This document shows, piece after piece, positions 41,716-50,206 of a stretch of 64,000 bases of DNA (positions are counted from its first letter, which is position 1; each line of letters starts with the position of its first letter). The DNA lies in contig OY970203.1 of the NCBI GenBank assembly GCA_963708325.1, positions 2,170,001-2,234,000 on the forward strand. The letters run 5' to 3'. A program made the translations under genes and the position numbers. This DNA is from G963708325 sp963708325 (GTDB lineage: Bacteria; Actinomycetota; Thermoleophilia; Solirubrobacterales; 70-9). A model generated the notes under the pieces. The model was not told where the DNA came from, searched no databases, and saw only the letters and a program-made list of their open reading frames with translations.

Positions 41716-42042
41716 TTAGTCGACCTCCAGTTTGACGGTTCCGTCCTCGATGGTCACCGGAAACGTGCGGACGGGGACATACGCGGGCAGAGTCTTGGGC
41801 CTGCCGGACGTCAGGTCGAACAGCGACCCGTGCCTGGGGCACTCCACCGTACAGGTCTCGGCGTCGAACTCGCCCTCGGCGAGCGGGCCGTCGTCGTGCG
41901 AGCAGCGGTCCTCAATCGCGTACAGCTCGCCGCCGCAGTTGAACACGCCGATCTTCAGCTCACTTGACTCGACCAGGCGCATCTCGCCCGCCCCCAGCTC
42001 GGCGGCCGGGCAGACGTCGATCTTTGTTGCCGTCTCGCTCAT
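41716..42042 (-). CDS. Rieske-type [2Fe-2S] ferredoxin of the SUF unit
   Basis: The 108-residue protein has a complete Rieske motif: Cys47-x-His49 in DRCSHDDGPL and Cys68-x2-His71 in CPRHGSLFDL, with the usual 18-residue spacing. Such 'non-heme iron oxygenase ferredoxin-like' proteins are common in actinobacterial suf operons and probably carry electrons for cluster assembly. Its mRNA would begin only a few bases before the ATG, at a promoter that shares a motif with that of the rrf2 gene (see 42043-42085). It is first in the rieske-sufB-sufD unit. Confidence 0.92.
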   Translation of the reverse strand: MSETATKIDVCPAAELGAGEMRLVESSELKIGVFNCGGELYAIEDRCSHDDGPLAEGEFDAETCTVECPRHGSLFDLTSGRPKTLPAYVPVRTFPVTIEDGTVKLEVD

Positions 42043-42085
42043 GTGACTCGAATCACTTATTCCTAGCTCCGAGGTCGGATTTTAG
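42043..42085 (-). promoter_or_regulatory. promoter region of rieske-sufB-sufD with CCGACC-N6-CTAGGA motif
   Basis: On the minus strand the sequence AAAATCCGACC, six bases, CTAGGA, ATAAGTG, then TCGAG lies just before the start codon at 42042. The same order and spacing (AAAACCGACC, six bases, CTAGGA, TTTGTG, TCGAG) precedes the rrf2 regulator gene. TAGGA(A/T) is the likely -10 region, so the motif may be the Rrf2 operator. Confidence 0.55.
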
Positions 42086-42179
42086 CGGTCGGGCGGGTCG
42101 TTCAAGGCGCGGTGCCCGCGAGGCGTCGAGCGAGTCGCAGGTGAGAGGATCGCGCGCAAGCCGATGCGAAGGAGGAACG

Positions 42180-42740
42180 ATGGCTGAGACGACGACCTAC
42201 GCGCCCGGAGTGCCGTGCTGGGTGGACCTCGGCTCCCCCGACATCGATGCGTCGGTCGCCTTCTACGGCGGGCTTCTCGAGCTGGGCCGCATGGCCCTGT
42301 TCACCGACCCGACCGGCGCCTTCCTCGGCATCTGGCAGGCGCGCGACTTCGCCGGAGCGGCCGCGGTCAACGAGCCCGGCTCGCTGTCCTGGAACGAGCT
42401 CGACACCCGCGATCCCGAGGCGGCGAAGACGTTCTACTCCGCCGTGTTCGGCTGGGAGGGCAGGGAGTCCGACGGCGAGGTCCCGTACACGCAGTGGTTC
42501 CTGCCCGGGCGCGAGGACCCCGTCGGGGGGATGCTCGACATGCGCGGCCGCGTGCCCGACGAGGTGCCGCCGCACTGGAACGTCTACTTCGCGGTGGCCG
42601 ACACGGACGCCGCGGTATCGAAGGCGCAGGAGCTCGGCGGCGGCGTCGCGATGCCGCCGATGGACGTGCCGGTCGGCCGCTTCGCGCTGCTGTCCGATCC
42701 AAGCGGCGCCCACTTCTCGGTGATCAGGCTGAACCGGTAA
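42180..42740 (+). CDS. VOC family (glyoxalase-like) protein
   Basis: The 186-residue protein has two VOC modules. The first is PCWVDLGSPDIDASVAFYGGLLELGRM (about 9-35) and the second is LSWNELDTRDPEAAKTFYSAVFGWEGR (about 68-95). AAGGAGG lies before the ATG. Such single-chain double VOC proteins bind a metal and small ligands; members include glyoxalase-like enzymes and antibiotic-binding proteins. Metal ligands are not obvious here. The gene is on the plus strand between parts of the split SUF system and divergent from rieske. Confidence 0.85.
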   Translation: MAETTTYAPGVPCWVDLGSPDIDASVAFYGGLLELGRMALFTDPTGAFLGIWQARDFAGAAAVNEPGSLSWNELDTRDPEAAKTFYSAVFGWEGRESDGEVPYTQWFLPGREDPVGGMLDMRGRVPDEVPPHWNVYFAVADTDAAVSKAQELGGGVAMPPMDVPVGRFALLSDPSGAHFSVIRLNR

Positions 42741-42749
42741 CCCGGTTCG

Positions 42750-43337
42750 TCAATGCGGGCCCGCCGAAGGGTGGCGGACGGGTGGCTCGCTTCGAGGAAG
42801 CTCGAGGGCTCCGCCGAGCCGGTCCGCCCAGCGCAGGCCGAGCAGCGCGAGCCCCGGCGCGGCGGTGGAGAGGGCGACGAGCACGAACCAGGCCTGCCAG
42901 CCGTCGGTGCCCGAGCCGAACGAGTGCGCCACGGCGAGCATCCAGAAGACAGCGGTGAGACGGTGCAGCTGGCGCCAGCGCGCCTGGCCGATCCTGTCGC
43001 GCGCGTAGTAGGAGAGCCCCAGCGCCGCCAGGCCGTAGCCGCCGACGATGCCGGCAGCGGTCCAGGCCGGGCGGTAGGGCGAGGCGAAGGGGATCGCGAT
43101 CCCGCCCAAACCCGGCCTCAGCCAACCATCGCCGAGCAGGGAGACCCCGTGAATGCCGACCATCGCCAGGGTGCAGAGGGAGAGGATCTCGTGGACGGCC
43201 CGATAGTCGCCACGGGACCGCCCGGGCGAACCGCCTCGGAGGGCGAGGCCGAGGCCGACGCTCAGGCTCGAGGCGACGAGGGCGGCGACGCCGGCGGCGC
43301 GGCTGGTGATCCAGAAGATGTGGGGCCCCGCGGACAT
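42750..43337 (-). CDS. ferric-reductase-like transmembrane protein (MsrQ/YedZ-type)
   Basis: The 195-residue protein has about six membrane segments, with His residues in VHEILSLCTLAMVGIHGVSLL and WRQLHRLTAVFWMLAVAHSFGSG. These pairs match the heme-binding His of the ferric-reductase-like domain. It probably carries b-type heme and moves electrons across the inner membrane. No FAD/NAD domain is attached. It is 11 bases after the stop of a short membrane-anchored protein gene on the same strand. Confidence 0.75.
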   Translation of the reverse strand: MSAGPHIFWITSRAAGVAALVASSLSVGLGLALRGGSPGRSRGDYRAVHEILSLCTLAMVGIHGVSLLGDGWLRPGLGGIAIPFASPYRPAWTAAGIVGGYGLAALGLSYYARDRIGQARWRQLHRLTAVFWMLAVAHSFGSGTDGWQAWFVLVALSTAAPGLALLGLRWADRLGGALELPRSEPPVRHPSAGPH

Positions 43338-43347
43338 GGCCTCGCGG

Positions 43348-43713
43348 TCAGGACGTCCTGGTGGAGACGGGCGGAGGCAGCGGGGGCTCCGGGGTTGCCG
43401 CCGGGGCCGGCGCAGCGGGCGCCGGCACCTGCACGATCTCTCCGGTGGACGGATCCACCGCGACCACCTCGGGCGCTGGCGCGGCCCGCTGGGGGCGCCG
43501 AGGAGCTCGTGTCTTTGCTGACCGCCGCGCCGCGGAGCCCGAGCCGAGCACGGGGTCGTTGCCGCTGACCATCTGGGCGAGTACGCCGATCCAGGCGGCC
43601 ACGAAGACGCCGAGGCAGAAGGCGACGGTGCGCCTCCGAAGCCTCCCCAGGCGGCGGCGGCGAGTCGCGAGCCGCCTCCGCGCAGCCCGGCGCGAGTCCC
43701 TTTCGAGGCTCAT
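43348..43713 (-). CDS. membrane-anchored Pro/Ala-rich hypothetical protein
   Basis: The 121-residue protein has a very basic N-terminus (MSLERDSRRAARRRLATRRRRLG), one membrane segment (TVAFCLGVFVAAWIGVLAQMV, about 29-49) and a Pro/Ala-rich tail with VVAVDPSTGEIVQVPAP. It has no recognised domain. It sits directly upstream of the heme membrane protein gene and may be its small partner; that is inferred from spacing only. Confidence 0.6.
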   Translation of the reverse strand: MSLERDSRRAARRRLATRRRRLGRLRRRTVAFCLGVFVAAWIGVLAQMVSGNDPVLGSGSAARRSAKTRAPRRPQRAAPAPEVVAVDPSTGEIVQVPAPAAPAPAATPEPPLPPPVSTRTS

Positions 43714-43793
43714 ACCGCGAGGGTCGCGGGCGAATCCAAAGATCGGCTTAAGCGCCGGTAATAGTTCGTTGAGCGAGGTAGCGGTACCGGCGC

Positions 43794-44219
43794 CTAGAAG
43801 GTCTCCGCCTCCGCCGAGTCGCCGCGCTCGCCCTCGTCCTCCCAGTCGGCCGGCTCGCCGAGGCTGGCGCTCTTGACGATCTTCAGCCCGAGCAGCGCGC
43901 ACTTCATCCGCGTCGCCGAGATGTCGATGCCGAGCAGGTCGAGGACGAACTCCTTCGGCAGCTGAAGCAGCTCCTCGCGGGTCCTTCCCTCGAGCTCGTC
44001 GGTGAGAAGCGAGGTGGCCGCGGTGGAGATCGCACAGCCCTTTCCCTCGAAGGCGACCTCGGCGACGCGCCCGGCGTCGTCGAGCTTGATCGTCACGTGC
44101 TGCTCGTCGCCGCAGAAGGGGTTGAAATCCTCGAACTCGAGGTCGAAGTCCTCGAGGCGCCCGAAGTTGCGGGGGCGCTTGTAGTGATCGAGGATCTGCT
44201 CGCGGTAGAGCTCTTCCAT
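43794..44219 (-). CDS. sufU: SufU, Zn-dependent sulfur transfer protein
   Basis: The 141-residue protein has the conserved Cys36 in NPFCGDEQ, Cys62 in GKGCAISTAATSLL and a third Cys in RMKCALLGL, plus Asp38 next to Cys36. This is the Zn-site set of SufU rather than that of a cluster scaffold. It accepts persulfide sulfur from SufS. It starts at ATG 44219, which overlaps the sufS stop by one base (TGATG). An acidic tail (EDEGERGDSAEAETF) ends the protein. Confidence 0.94.
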   Translation of the reverse strand: MEELYREQILDHYKRPRNFGRLEDFDLEFEDFNPFCGDEQHVTIKLDDAGRVAEVAFEGKGCAISTAATSLLTDELEGRTREELLQLPKEFVLDLLGIDISATRMKCALLGLKIVKSASLGEPADWEDEGERGDSAEAETF

Positions 44220-45472
44220 CAGCCCAGCCGGAACACCCGCCGGGCGTCGTGCAGGCCCTCCACGAGACGGTCGATCTCCTCCGGCGTCGTGTAGACGCCG
44301 AAGCTGGCGCGGGTGGTGGCGGCGACGCCGAGGCGATCCATCAGCGGCTGGGCGCAGTGATGCCCGGCGCGCACGGCGACCCCATGGCGGTCGAGGATCT
44401 CGGCGACGTCGTGCGCGTGCACGCCCTCGAGCTCGAACGACACCGGCCCGACCCGGTCCGCGCCGCGTCCGGGGCCGAACAGGCGCAGGCCGGGCACCTC
44501 GGGAAGGCGGGCGAGCGCGTAGTCGGCCAGCTCGCGCTCGTGGGCGAGCACGGCGTCCATCCCCAGGCCGTCGAGCCAGCGCAGCGCCGCGGCCATCCCG
44601 ATCGCCTGCGCGATCGCCGGCGTGCCCGCCTCGAAGCGCTGGGGAGGGTCGGCGTAGGTTGTGCCCTCCCGGGTCACCTTGCGGATCATCGACCCGCCGC
44701 CGAGGAACGGCGGCATCGCCCGCAGCAGGTCCAGCCGCGCCCACAGGGCACCGATCCCGGTCGGCGCGTAGAGCTTGTGGCCGGTGAGCGCGTAGAAGTC
44801 GACCCCGAGCTCGGCGACGTCGAGCGGGAGCTTGGGCGCCGCCTGGGCGCCGTCGGCGAGGACCAGGGCCCCGGCGTCGTGCGCCATCCGCGAGACCTCC
44901 GCCAGCGGGTTGGTCGTGCCCAGCACGTTGGAGACGTGGGTGACGGCGACGAGCTTCGGCTCGTCCTCGAGCAGGCGGGCGAGGTCGTCGGTGTCGAGCA
45001 GGCCGTCATCGGTCACGCCCACCCAGTCGATCTCGGCGCCGACGGCCTCGGCGAGCTGCTGCCACGGGACGATGTTGGAGTGGTGCTCCATCTCGGTGAG
45101 CACGATCCGGTCGCCGGCTCGCACGTTCGCCGCCCCCCAGGCGCGCGCGACGAGGTTGATCGCCTCGGTGGCGTTGCGGACGAAGACGACCTCGCGGCGG
45201 TCGGCGGCGCCGAGGTGGTCGGCGACGGTCGCCCGCGCGCCCTCGTAGGCGGCCGTGGCCTCCGCCGACATCGTGTGGGCGCCGCGATGGACGTTGGAGT
45301 GGTGGCGGCGCTCGTAGCGGTCGACCGCCTGGATCGAGGCCAGCACGCGCTGGGCGCTGGCACCGCTGTCGAGGTAGGCGAGCGGCCGGCCGTGGATCTC
45401 GCGCTCGAGGGCCGGGAAGGCGGCGCGGACCTTGTCGATCGGATAGCTGGCGGTGGTCGCAGTCGGCTCCAT
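44219..45472 (-). CDS. sufS: SufS cysteine desulfurase
   Basis: The 417-residue PLP enzyme has the aldehyde-lysine in FYALTGHKLYAPTGIGALW, the persulfide-forming Cys in RAGHHCAQPLMDRLG, and HHSNIVPW and DGAQAAPKLPLDV, typical of class II (SufS-type) desulfurases. It removes sulfur from cysteine and passes it to SufU. It lies 12 bases after sufC and overlaps sufU. Confidence 0.96.
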   Translation of the reverse strand: MEPTATTASYPIDKVRAAFPALEREIHGRPLAYLDSGASAQRVLASIQAVDRYERRHHSNVHRGAHTMSAEATAAYEGARATVADHLGAADRREVVFVRNATEAINLVARAWGAANVRAGDRIVLTEMEHHSNIVPWQQLAEAVGAEIDWVGVTDDGLLDTDDLARLLEDEPKLVAVTHVSNVLGTTNPLAEVSRMAHDAGALVLADGAQAAPKLPLDVAELGVDFYALTGHKLYAPTGIGALWARLDLLRAMPPFLGGGSMIRKVTREGTTYADPPQRFEAGTPAIAQAIGMAAALRWLDGLGMDAVLAHERELADYALARLPEVPGLRLFGPGRGADRVGPVSFELEGVHAHDVAEILDRHGVAVRAGHHCAQPLMDRLGVAATTRASFGVYTTPEEIDRLVEGLHDARRVFRLG

Positions 45473-45483
45473 CGCGCCGGCCG

Positions 45484-46248
45484 CTATGCGGCGGCCTCCA
45501 CCTCCTCGCGGATCCAGCCGTAGCCCTTCTCCTCGAGCTGCGCGACCAGCTCGGCGCCCCCCTGCTTGACGATCCGCCCCGCGTACATCACGTGCACGAA
45601 GGTGGCCTCGATCAGGTGCAGGATGCGCTGGTAATGGGTGATGATCAGCACGCCCATGTCGGGCCCGGCGACGCTGTTGACCCCGTTGGCGACCGTGCGC
45701 AGGGCATCGATGTCCAGCCCCGAGTCGGTCTCGTCGAGGATCGCCATCTGCGGCCGCAGCGCCGCCAGCTGGAGGATCTCCATGCGCTTCTTCTCGCCGC
45801 CGGAGAAGCCCTCGTTCAGGTAGCGGCTGGAGAACTCGGTGGGGATGTTGGCCAGCTCCATCGCTCCCTCGACGTGCTTGCGGAAGTCCTTCAGCTTGAT
45901 CGGCTCCTCGCCCCGCGCCTCGCGATGCGCGTTGATCGCCATCCGCAGGTACTTCGAGACGGTCACGCCCGGAATCGCCACCGGGTACTGGAAGGCCATG
46001 AACAGGCCCATCCGCGAGCGCTCGTCCGGGTCGGCTGCGGTGATGTCCTCTCCCTTGAACACGATCTCGCCCTCGGTCACCTCGAGCCCGGGGTGGCCCA
46101 TGATCGCGTTGGCGAGGGTGGACTTGCCCGAGCCATTCGGTCCCATCAGGGCATGGATCTCGCCCCGTGACACCTCCAGGTCGAGCCCGCGCAGGATCTC
46201 CTTGCCCTCCGCGCGGACGTGCAGGTTGCGTATCTCCAGATCGGCCAT
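45484..46248 (-). CDS. sufC: SufC, ABC-type ATPase of the SUF scaffold
   Basis: The 254-residue ATPase has Walker A GPNGSGKST, Q-loop FQYPVAIPG, signature GFSGGEKKR and Walker B MAILDETDSGLDID. The EKKR-type signature and DETDSGLD are diagnostic of SufC. It powers the SufBC2D complex. In this genome it is separated from sufB and sufD by about 3.5 kb. It follows the rrf2 gene by 31 bases and starts the C-S-U series. Confidence 0.96.
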   Translation of the reverse strand: MADLEIRNLHVRAEGKEILRGLDLEVSRGEIHALMGPNGSGKSTLANAIMGHPGLEVTEGEIVFKGEDITAADPDERSRMGLFMAFQYPVAIPGVTVSKYLRMAINAHREARGEEPIKLKDFRKHVEGAMELANIPTEFSSRYLNEGFSGGEKKRMEILQLAALRPQMAILDETDSGLDIDALRTVANGVNSVAGPDMGVLIITHYQRILHLIEATFVHVMYAGRIVKQGGAELVAQLEEKGYGWIREEVEAAA

Positions 46249-46279
46249 TCGTCTCCGTTGTCGTGCGGCGGCCGGCCGC

Positions 46280-46750
46280 CTACGCGGCGCGCCCCGCCAC
46301 CGGCTCTTTGCTGTCGTGCTGCTCGGCGAACTCAGCCAGCTCGGCCACGGTCGTGCCGGCGAGCGCCTTCGTCACGCCGCCCTGGACGCGCGTCCAGAGC
46401 AGCTTCGTCGCGCAGGCGTGATCGCCGTCGGCCTCGTGCGAGCAGAGCACCTTGCCGTCTCGCTCGGGCTGAAAGCACTCCATCGGCGCGATCGCGCCCT
46501 CGAGCGCCTCGACGACATCGAGCATCGTGATCTCCTCCGCGGGCCTGGCGAGCTGGTAGCCGCCGTGCGCCCCGCGCCGGCTGGTCACGAGGTCGGCGTT
46601 GCGCAGCTTCGCCACCAGGTGCTCCATGTAGGAGAGCGGCAGCCGCTCCGCCTCGGCGACGGCGCTGAGCGCGACAGGGCCCTTGTCGCCCTGGCGCCCC
46701 AGCTCGACCATCAGTCGCACGCCGTACTCGGCCTTCGTCGAGAAAAGCAT
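46280..46750 (-). CDS. Rrf2-family Fe-S-sensing regulator of SUF genes
   Basis: The 156-residue protein has the Rrf2 winged helix (MLFSTKAEYGVRLMVELG, then SYMEHLVAKLRNADLVTSRRGAHGGYQLARP) and three Cys at 92, 103 and 113 (MECFQPERDGKVLCSHEADGDHACATKLLW), which fits cluster binding as in IscR, though IscR spacing is tighter. It should sense cluster status and repress suf transcription. It leads the sufC-S-U unit. Its promoter carries the same motif as the rieske-sufB-sufD promoter. Confidence 0.88.
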   Translation of the reverse strand: MLFSTKAEYGVRLMVELGRQGDKGPVALSAVAEAERLPLSYMEHLVAKLRNADLVTSRRGAHGGYQLARPAEEITMLDVVEALEGAIAPMECFQPERDGKVLCSHEADGDHACATKLLWTRVQGGVTKALAGTTVAELAEFAEQHDSKEPVAGRAA

Positions 46751-46784
46751 CTCGACACAAATCCTAGCGATCCGGTCGGTTTTG
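46751..46784 (-). promoter_or_regulatory. promoter region of rrf2-sufC-sufS-sufU with CCGACC-N6-CTAGGA motif
   Basis: On the minus strand AAAACCGACC, six bases, CTAGGA, TTTGTG and TCGAG run straight into the ATG at 46750. TAGGAT is a good -10, so the mRNA would be nearly leaderless. The match with 42043-42085 makes this a probable operator for autoregulation by the Rrf2 protein. Confidence 0.55.
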
Positions 46785-47435
46785 GGAGCGAGCGCCGATC
46801 CGCTCGCGCAGCACCGGCCAGGGGTTGATCGTCCACGCCGTGCGGGCCGCCAGCCGCAGCGCCTCGGCGAGGGCGGAGATCCGAAAGCCCTCGTCGGGAC
46901 CGGGCAGGTCGAAGCGGAACTCGACGTAGTCGGCGCCCGCCTCACGCCGCTCGGAGTGGCGCGGCGCGAGCTCCCTGAACAGCTCGATCGCGTCCGCGTT
47001 CTCCTCCAGCACGAGGGCGACGAAGTGGCGGATCCCCTCGTCGCGGGCGCGTGCCGAGAGCCTCTCCAGCAGCGTCGTCGCCACCCCGCGACCGTGCCAT
47101 TCGTCGACCACGGTGACCGCCACCTCGGCGGTGTCGGCACCGGGCTCGCGCACGTATCGCGCCACCCCAACCGCCCGGCGGGTCGCCGGGTCGAATCCGA
47201 CCAGCGCCTCGTGGTCGGAGTGGTCCACCTCGGTCAGATAGGCGAGGTCGCGGTCGCCGAGCCGGTTCAGCGGCGAGAAGAACCGCCGGTAGCGCGACTG
47301 GGCGCTGAGCCGCTCGAACCCGTCGGCTATCGCCTGCTTGTCGTCCGGGCGGACCGGCCGGATCGCGAGGCGGAAGCCGTCGCGCAGCTCGACCCGGTCT
47401 AGCTGCGCCGGGCGGCCGGCATCGGACCCGCCCAT
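46764..47435 (-). CDS. GNAT family acetyltransferase
   Basis: The 223-residue protein has a GNAT fold. The acetyl-CoA loop is DEWHGRGVATTLLERLSARA (Q/RxxGxG/A as HGRGVA) near residue 112, and the preceding strand is AEVAVTVVDEW. The opening RDGFRLAIRPVRPDDKQAIADGFERLS resembles the GNAT domain found beside protein-acetyltransferase subunits. Its target is unknown. The start overlaps the stop of the response regulator (TGATG at 47435), so it belongs to the two-component operon. Its end overlaps the upstream promoter region of rrf2. Confidence 0.82.
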   Translation of the reverse strand: MGGSDAGRPAQLDRVELRDGFRLAIRPVRPDDKQAIADGFERLSAQSRYRRFFSPLNRLGDRDLAYLTEVDHSDHEALVGFDPATRRAVGVARYVREPGADTAEVAVTVVDEWHGRGVATTLLERLSARARDEGIRHFVALVLEENADAIELFRELAPRHSERREAGADYVEFRFDLPGPDEGFRISALAEALRLAARTAWTINPWPVLRERIGARSQNRPDR

Positions 47436-48064
47436 CAGGGCTCGATCAGGCCGCGCCGGATCGCGTAGCGGACGAGCTCGACGCGGTCCCGCATCCCCAG
47501 CTTGTGCATCGCGTTCGCCCGGTGGTTCTCGACGGTCTTCTCCGAGAGGTGCAGAAGCTCGGCGATCTCGCGGTTCGTGTGCGCCTCGGCGACTAGCTTC
47601 ACGACCTCCTGCTCGCGCGGGGTGAGCTCGTCGGTCCCCTCGGAGTCGCGCTCGAGCACGTCCTTGATCAGCGCCCGCTGTGCGTCGGGCGTGAGGAACG
47701 GCTCGCCGCGCTCGACGGCGTGCACGGCGTCGAGCAGGTCCTCGTCGGCCTGCGCCTTGAGCACGTAGCCCGAGGCCCCCGCCTTCAGCGCCTCGAACAG
47801 GTAGCGCTCGTCGTCGTGCATGGAGAGGATCAGCACCGAGACCTCGGGCGCCTGCTCCTTGATCTGGCGGGTCGCCTGAAGGCCGGTGAGCTTCGGCATC
47901 TTCACGTCGAGGATGGCGAGGTCGGGGCGCTCGCGGATGGTCATCTCAAGCGCCTCGACTCCGTCGGAGGCCTCGCCCACGACCTCGATCCCCTGCTGGC
48001 GCTCGAGCAGCAGGCGCAGGCCCGAGCGGACGATCCCGTGGTCGTCGGCGATCAGGATCCGCAT
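47435..48064 (-). CDS. NarL/LuxR-family response regulator
   Basis: The 209-residue protein has a receiver domain (MRILIADDHGIVRSGLRLLLE, Asp in LAILDVKMPKLTG, Lys in GYVLKAQAD) and a C-terminal LuxR HTH (LTPREQEVVKLVAEAHTNREIAELLHLSEKTVENHRANAMHKLGM). It pairs with the histidine kinase encoded 33 bases upstream. A GNAT gene is coupled downstream. The signal and targets cannot be told. Confidence 0.93.
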   Translation of the reverse strand: MRILIADDHGIVRSGLRLLLERQQGIEVVGEASDGVEALEMTIRERPDLAILDVKMPKLTGLQATRQIKEQAPEVSVLILSMHDDERYLFEALKAGASGYVLKAQADEDLLDAVHAVERGEPFLTPDAQRALIKDVLERDSEGTDELTPREQEVVKLVAEAHTNREIAELLHLSEKTVENHRANAMHKLGMRDRVELVRYAIRRGLIEP

Positions 48065-48097
48065 CGGCCGCCAGGCGGGTCGAAGCTCATGTCGGTC

Positions 48098-49060
48098 TCA
48101 TGTTGTCAGGCGCACCCGGGTGCCGAGCCCCGGGCGCGACTCGATCTCCAGCTTGCCCCCGATCAGCAGGGCCCGCTCACGCATCCCGGTCAGGCCGAGG
48201 CCCCGCTGGGCCTCGTCGAATGTGAAGGCGCGGCCGTTGTCGGCGACCTCCAGCTCGACCTGCTCGCCCCGGCGGGCGAGCCGCACGGACACGCTGTCGG
48301 CGCCGGAGTGGCGGACGGCGTTGGACAGCGACTCCTGGGCGACCCGGTAGACGACGAGCAGGACGTCGTCGTCAAGGGCGGAGAAGTCGCCCTCGGCCTC
48401 GAAGTCGGCGGAGATCTCCGCGTGGCGATCGATGTCGGCCACGTGGCTGGCCAGCGCCGCGGCGAGCCCGAGGTCGTCGAGCGCCGTGGGGCGGAGCTGG
48501 CGCGCCAGGGAAAGAAGCTCGGCCATCGCCGTGTTTGCGAGCGCCTTCGTCTCGTTCAGCTCCCCGACCAGCTCCGGCGGCGCCTTCTCGCGCGCCGCCT
48601 CCAGATGCAGCAGCACCCCCGTCAGCGCCTGGTTGACCTCGTCGTGGAGGTCGCGGGCGACGCGGGCCCGCTCGCGCTCCTGCGCCCGGAGCGCGGCGCT
48701 GGAGGCGCGCCGGCGCTCCGCGTCGAGGCGGTCGAGCATGCGCAGGAACGCCAGCTCGAGGCGCTCCACCTCCTCGGTCTCGCCGCGCCCGTCGATCGAC
48801 CTGGGCAGGGTGGTCGCCGGGTTGGCGAGGTCGACGCGCTCCATGTCCTCGATCAGCTGCTCCAGCGGCGTGAAGCGGCGCTGCAGCAGCCAGACGTTCA
48901 CCGCCAGGGTCAGCGCCACCGCTCCGCCGACGACGAGCGCCACGCGGGTGTCCGCCGTCAGCCGCTCGGGGTCGGTCGCCACGACGACCGCAACTGTCCC
49001 GCCGAGGATGAGGAGCAGGTTCGCGGCCAGGACCTGGGCGAGGAGGGTGCCTCTACGCAT
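48098..49060 (-). CDS. NarX/DesK-type sensor histidine kinase
   Basis: The 320-residue kinase has two N-terminal membrane segments (LLAQVLAANLLLILGGTVAVVVA and ALVVGGAVALTLAVNVWLL) with a very short exposed loop. A HAMP-like region follows, then a HisKA_3 helix with ERARVARDLHDEVNQALTGVLLHLE (phospho-His), and an ATPase domain with AVRHSGADSV and GLGLTGMRERALLIGG. The short extracellular loop suggests an intramembrane or cytosolic stimulus. It is first in the operon and divergent from htpX. Confidence 0.9.
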   Translation of the reverse strand: MRRGTLLAQVLAANLLLILGGTVAVVVATDPERLTADTRVALVVGGAVALTLAVNVWLLQRRFTPLEQLIEDMERVDLANPATTLPRSIDGRGETEEVERLELAFLRMLDRLDAERRRASSAALRAQERERARVARDLHDEVNQALTGVLLHLEAAREKAPPELVGELNETKALANTAMAELLSLARQLRPTALDDLGLAAALASHVADIDRHAEISADFEAEGDFSALDDDVLLVVYRVAQESLSNAVRHSGADSVSVRLARRGEQVELEVADNGRAFTFDEAQRGLGLTGMRERALLIGGKLEIESRPGLGTRVRLTT

Positions 49061-49229
49061 GCTCCGCCAAGCGTAGCCCCCCGCTCAGCGGCCTCCGACG
49101 GCCCGCGGCGGGCGGCGGGGGGTGGGGTGCTCCCCGGATGCGTATAGGGGATGGACCCCATAGGCGGAGACGCGAGTTGCGCGGATAATGGCGGCGGCGT
49201 CCCTTCCCGCAAGGAGATCGAATTCTGCG

Positions 49230-50087
49230 ATGACGACGACTAAGAGAACGAACTGGGCGGCAGGAATCCGCACGACGATCCTGCTCGCGAGCCTCACCGG
49301 CCTGCTGGTCGTGATCGGCGCCGTCATCGGCGGACCGAGCACGGCGCTGTTGTTCCTGTTCATCGGCCTGGCGATCAACCTCGGCACCTACTGGTTCAGC
49401 GACAAGCTGGCGCTGAAGATGAGCGGCGCCAAGCCGATCGAGGAGTCCGAGGCGCCGCGCCTCTACCAGATGGTCCGCGAGCTGTGCACGCGCGCCGACC
49501 TGCCGATGCCGCGGCTCTACATGATTCCCCAGGACCAGCCGAACGCGTTCGCCACCGGTCGCAACCCGAAGCACGCCGCCGTGGCGGTCACCCGCGGGAT
49601 CACGAAGCTGCTCTCAGAGGACGAGCTGCGAGGGGTGATCTCGCACGAGCTGTCTCACATCCGTCATCGCGACACGCTGATCCAGGCGGTCGCGGCGGCG
49701 ATCGGCGGCGCGATCACCTGGATCGCCTACATGCTGCTCTGGTTCGGCGGCGACGACGAGTCTCCGCTGGGTCTGGTCGCCTCCCTGGCGCTGTTCCTGC
49801 TGGCTCCGATCGCGGCGTCGATCATCCAGCTCGCGATCTCGCGCCAGCGCGAGTACTCGGCCGACGCCAGCGGCGCCGAGATCTGCGGCAACCCCGAGTC
49901 CCTGGCCAGCGCGCTGCTGCGGCTGGAGGAGGGGGCGAAGGCGGTGCCGATGCAGGTCAACCAGGCGGCCGAGCCCCTCTACATCGTCAAGCCCTTCTCG
50001 GGCGGCGGCGTGTCCCGGCTCTTCTCGACGCATCCCCCGATCGAGGAGAGGGTCCGCCGGCTGCGCCAGATGCGCCCGAGCCTGTAG
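49230..50087 (+). CDS. htpX: HtpX-like M48 membrane metalloprotease
   Basis: The 285-residue protein has two N-terminal membrane segments, the zinc motif GVISHELSHIRHRD (HExxH), two more segments, and QREYSADASGAEICGNPE with the third ligand Glu. SRLFSTHPPIEERVRRL is the conserved end. It degrades misfolded membrane proteins. AAGGAG lies before the ATG at 49230, and a GATAAT (49184-49189) is a possible -10. A strong hairpin at 50135 follows the gene. Confidence 0.94.
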   Translation: MTTTKRTNWAAGIRTTILLASLTGLLVVIGAVIGGPSTALLFLFIGLAINLGTYWFSDKLALKMSGAKPIEESEAPRLYQMVRELCTRADLPMPRLYMIPQDQPNAFATGRNPKHAAVAVTRGITKLLSEDELRGVISHELSHIRHRDTLIQAVAAAIGGAITWIAYMLLWFGGDDESPLGLVASLALFLLAPIAASIIQLAISRQREYSADASGAEICGNPESLASALLRLEEGAKAVPMQVNQAAEPLYIVKPFSGGGVSRLFSTHPPIEERVRRLRQMRPSL

Positions 50088-50134
50088 GTGATGGACCCGA
50101 TTCTCTAGCGAATCACGCGGAGCATTCGCAGAGC

Positions 50135-50160
50135 GACGGGGCGCCGAGAGGCGCCCCGTC
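50135..50160 (+). terminator. hairpin after htpX
   Basis: GACGGGGCGCC (50135-50145) and GGCGCCCCGTC (50150-50160) form an 11-base perfect stem with a GAGA loop. It lies 48 bases after the htpX stop and between convergent genes (htpX and the SprT-like gene), so it could end transcription from both sides. There is little T after it, as usual for this GC content. Confidence 0.7.
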
Positions 50161-50206
50161 ATCGTTCCGGGACGCGCCCCGTCCCGCCGCAGGGTGGAGT
50201 TGATGT

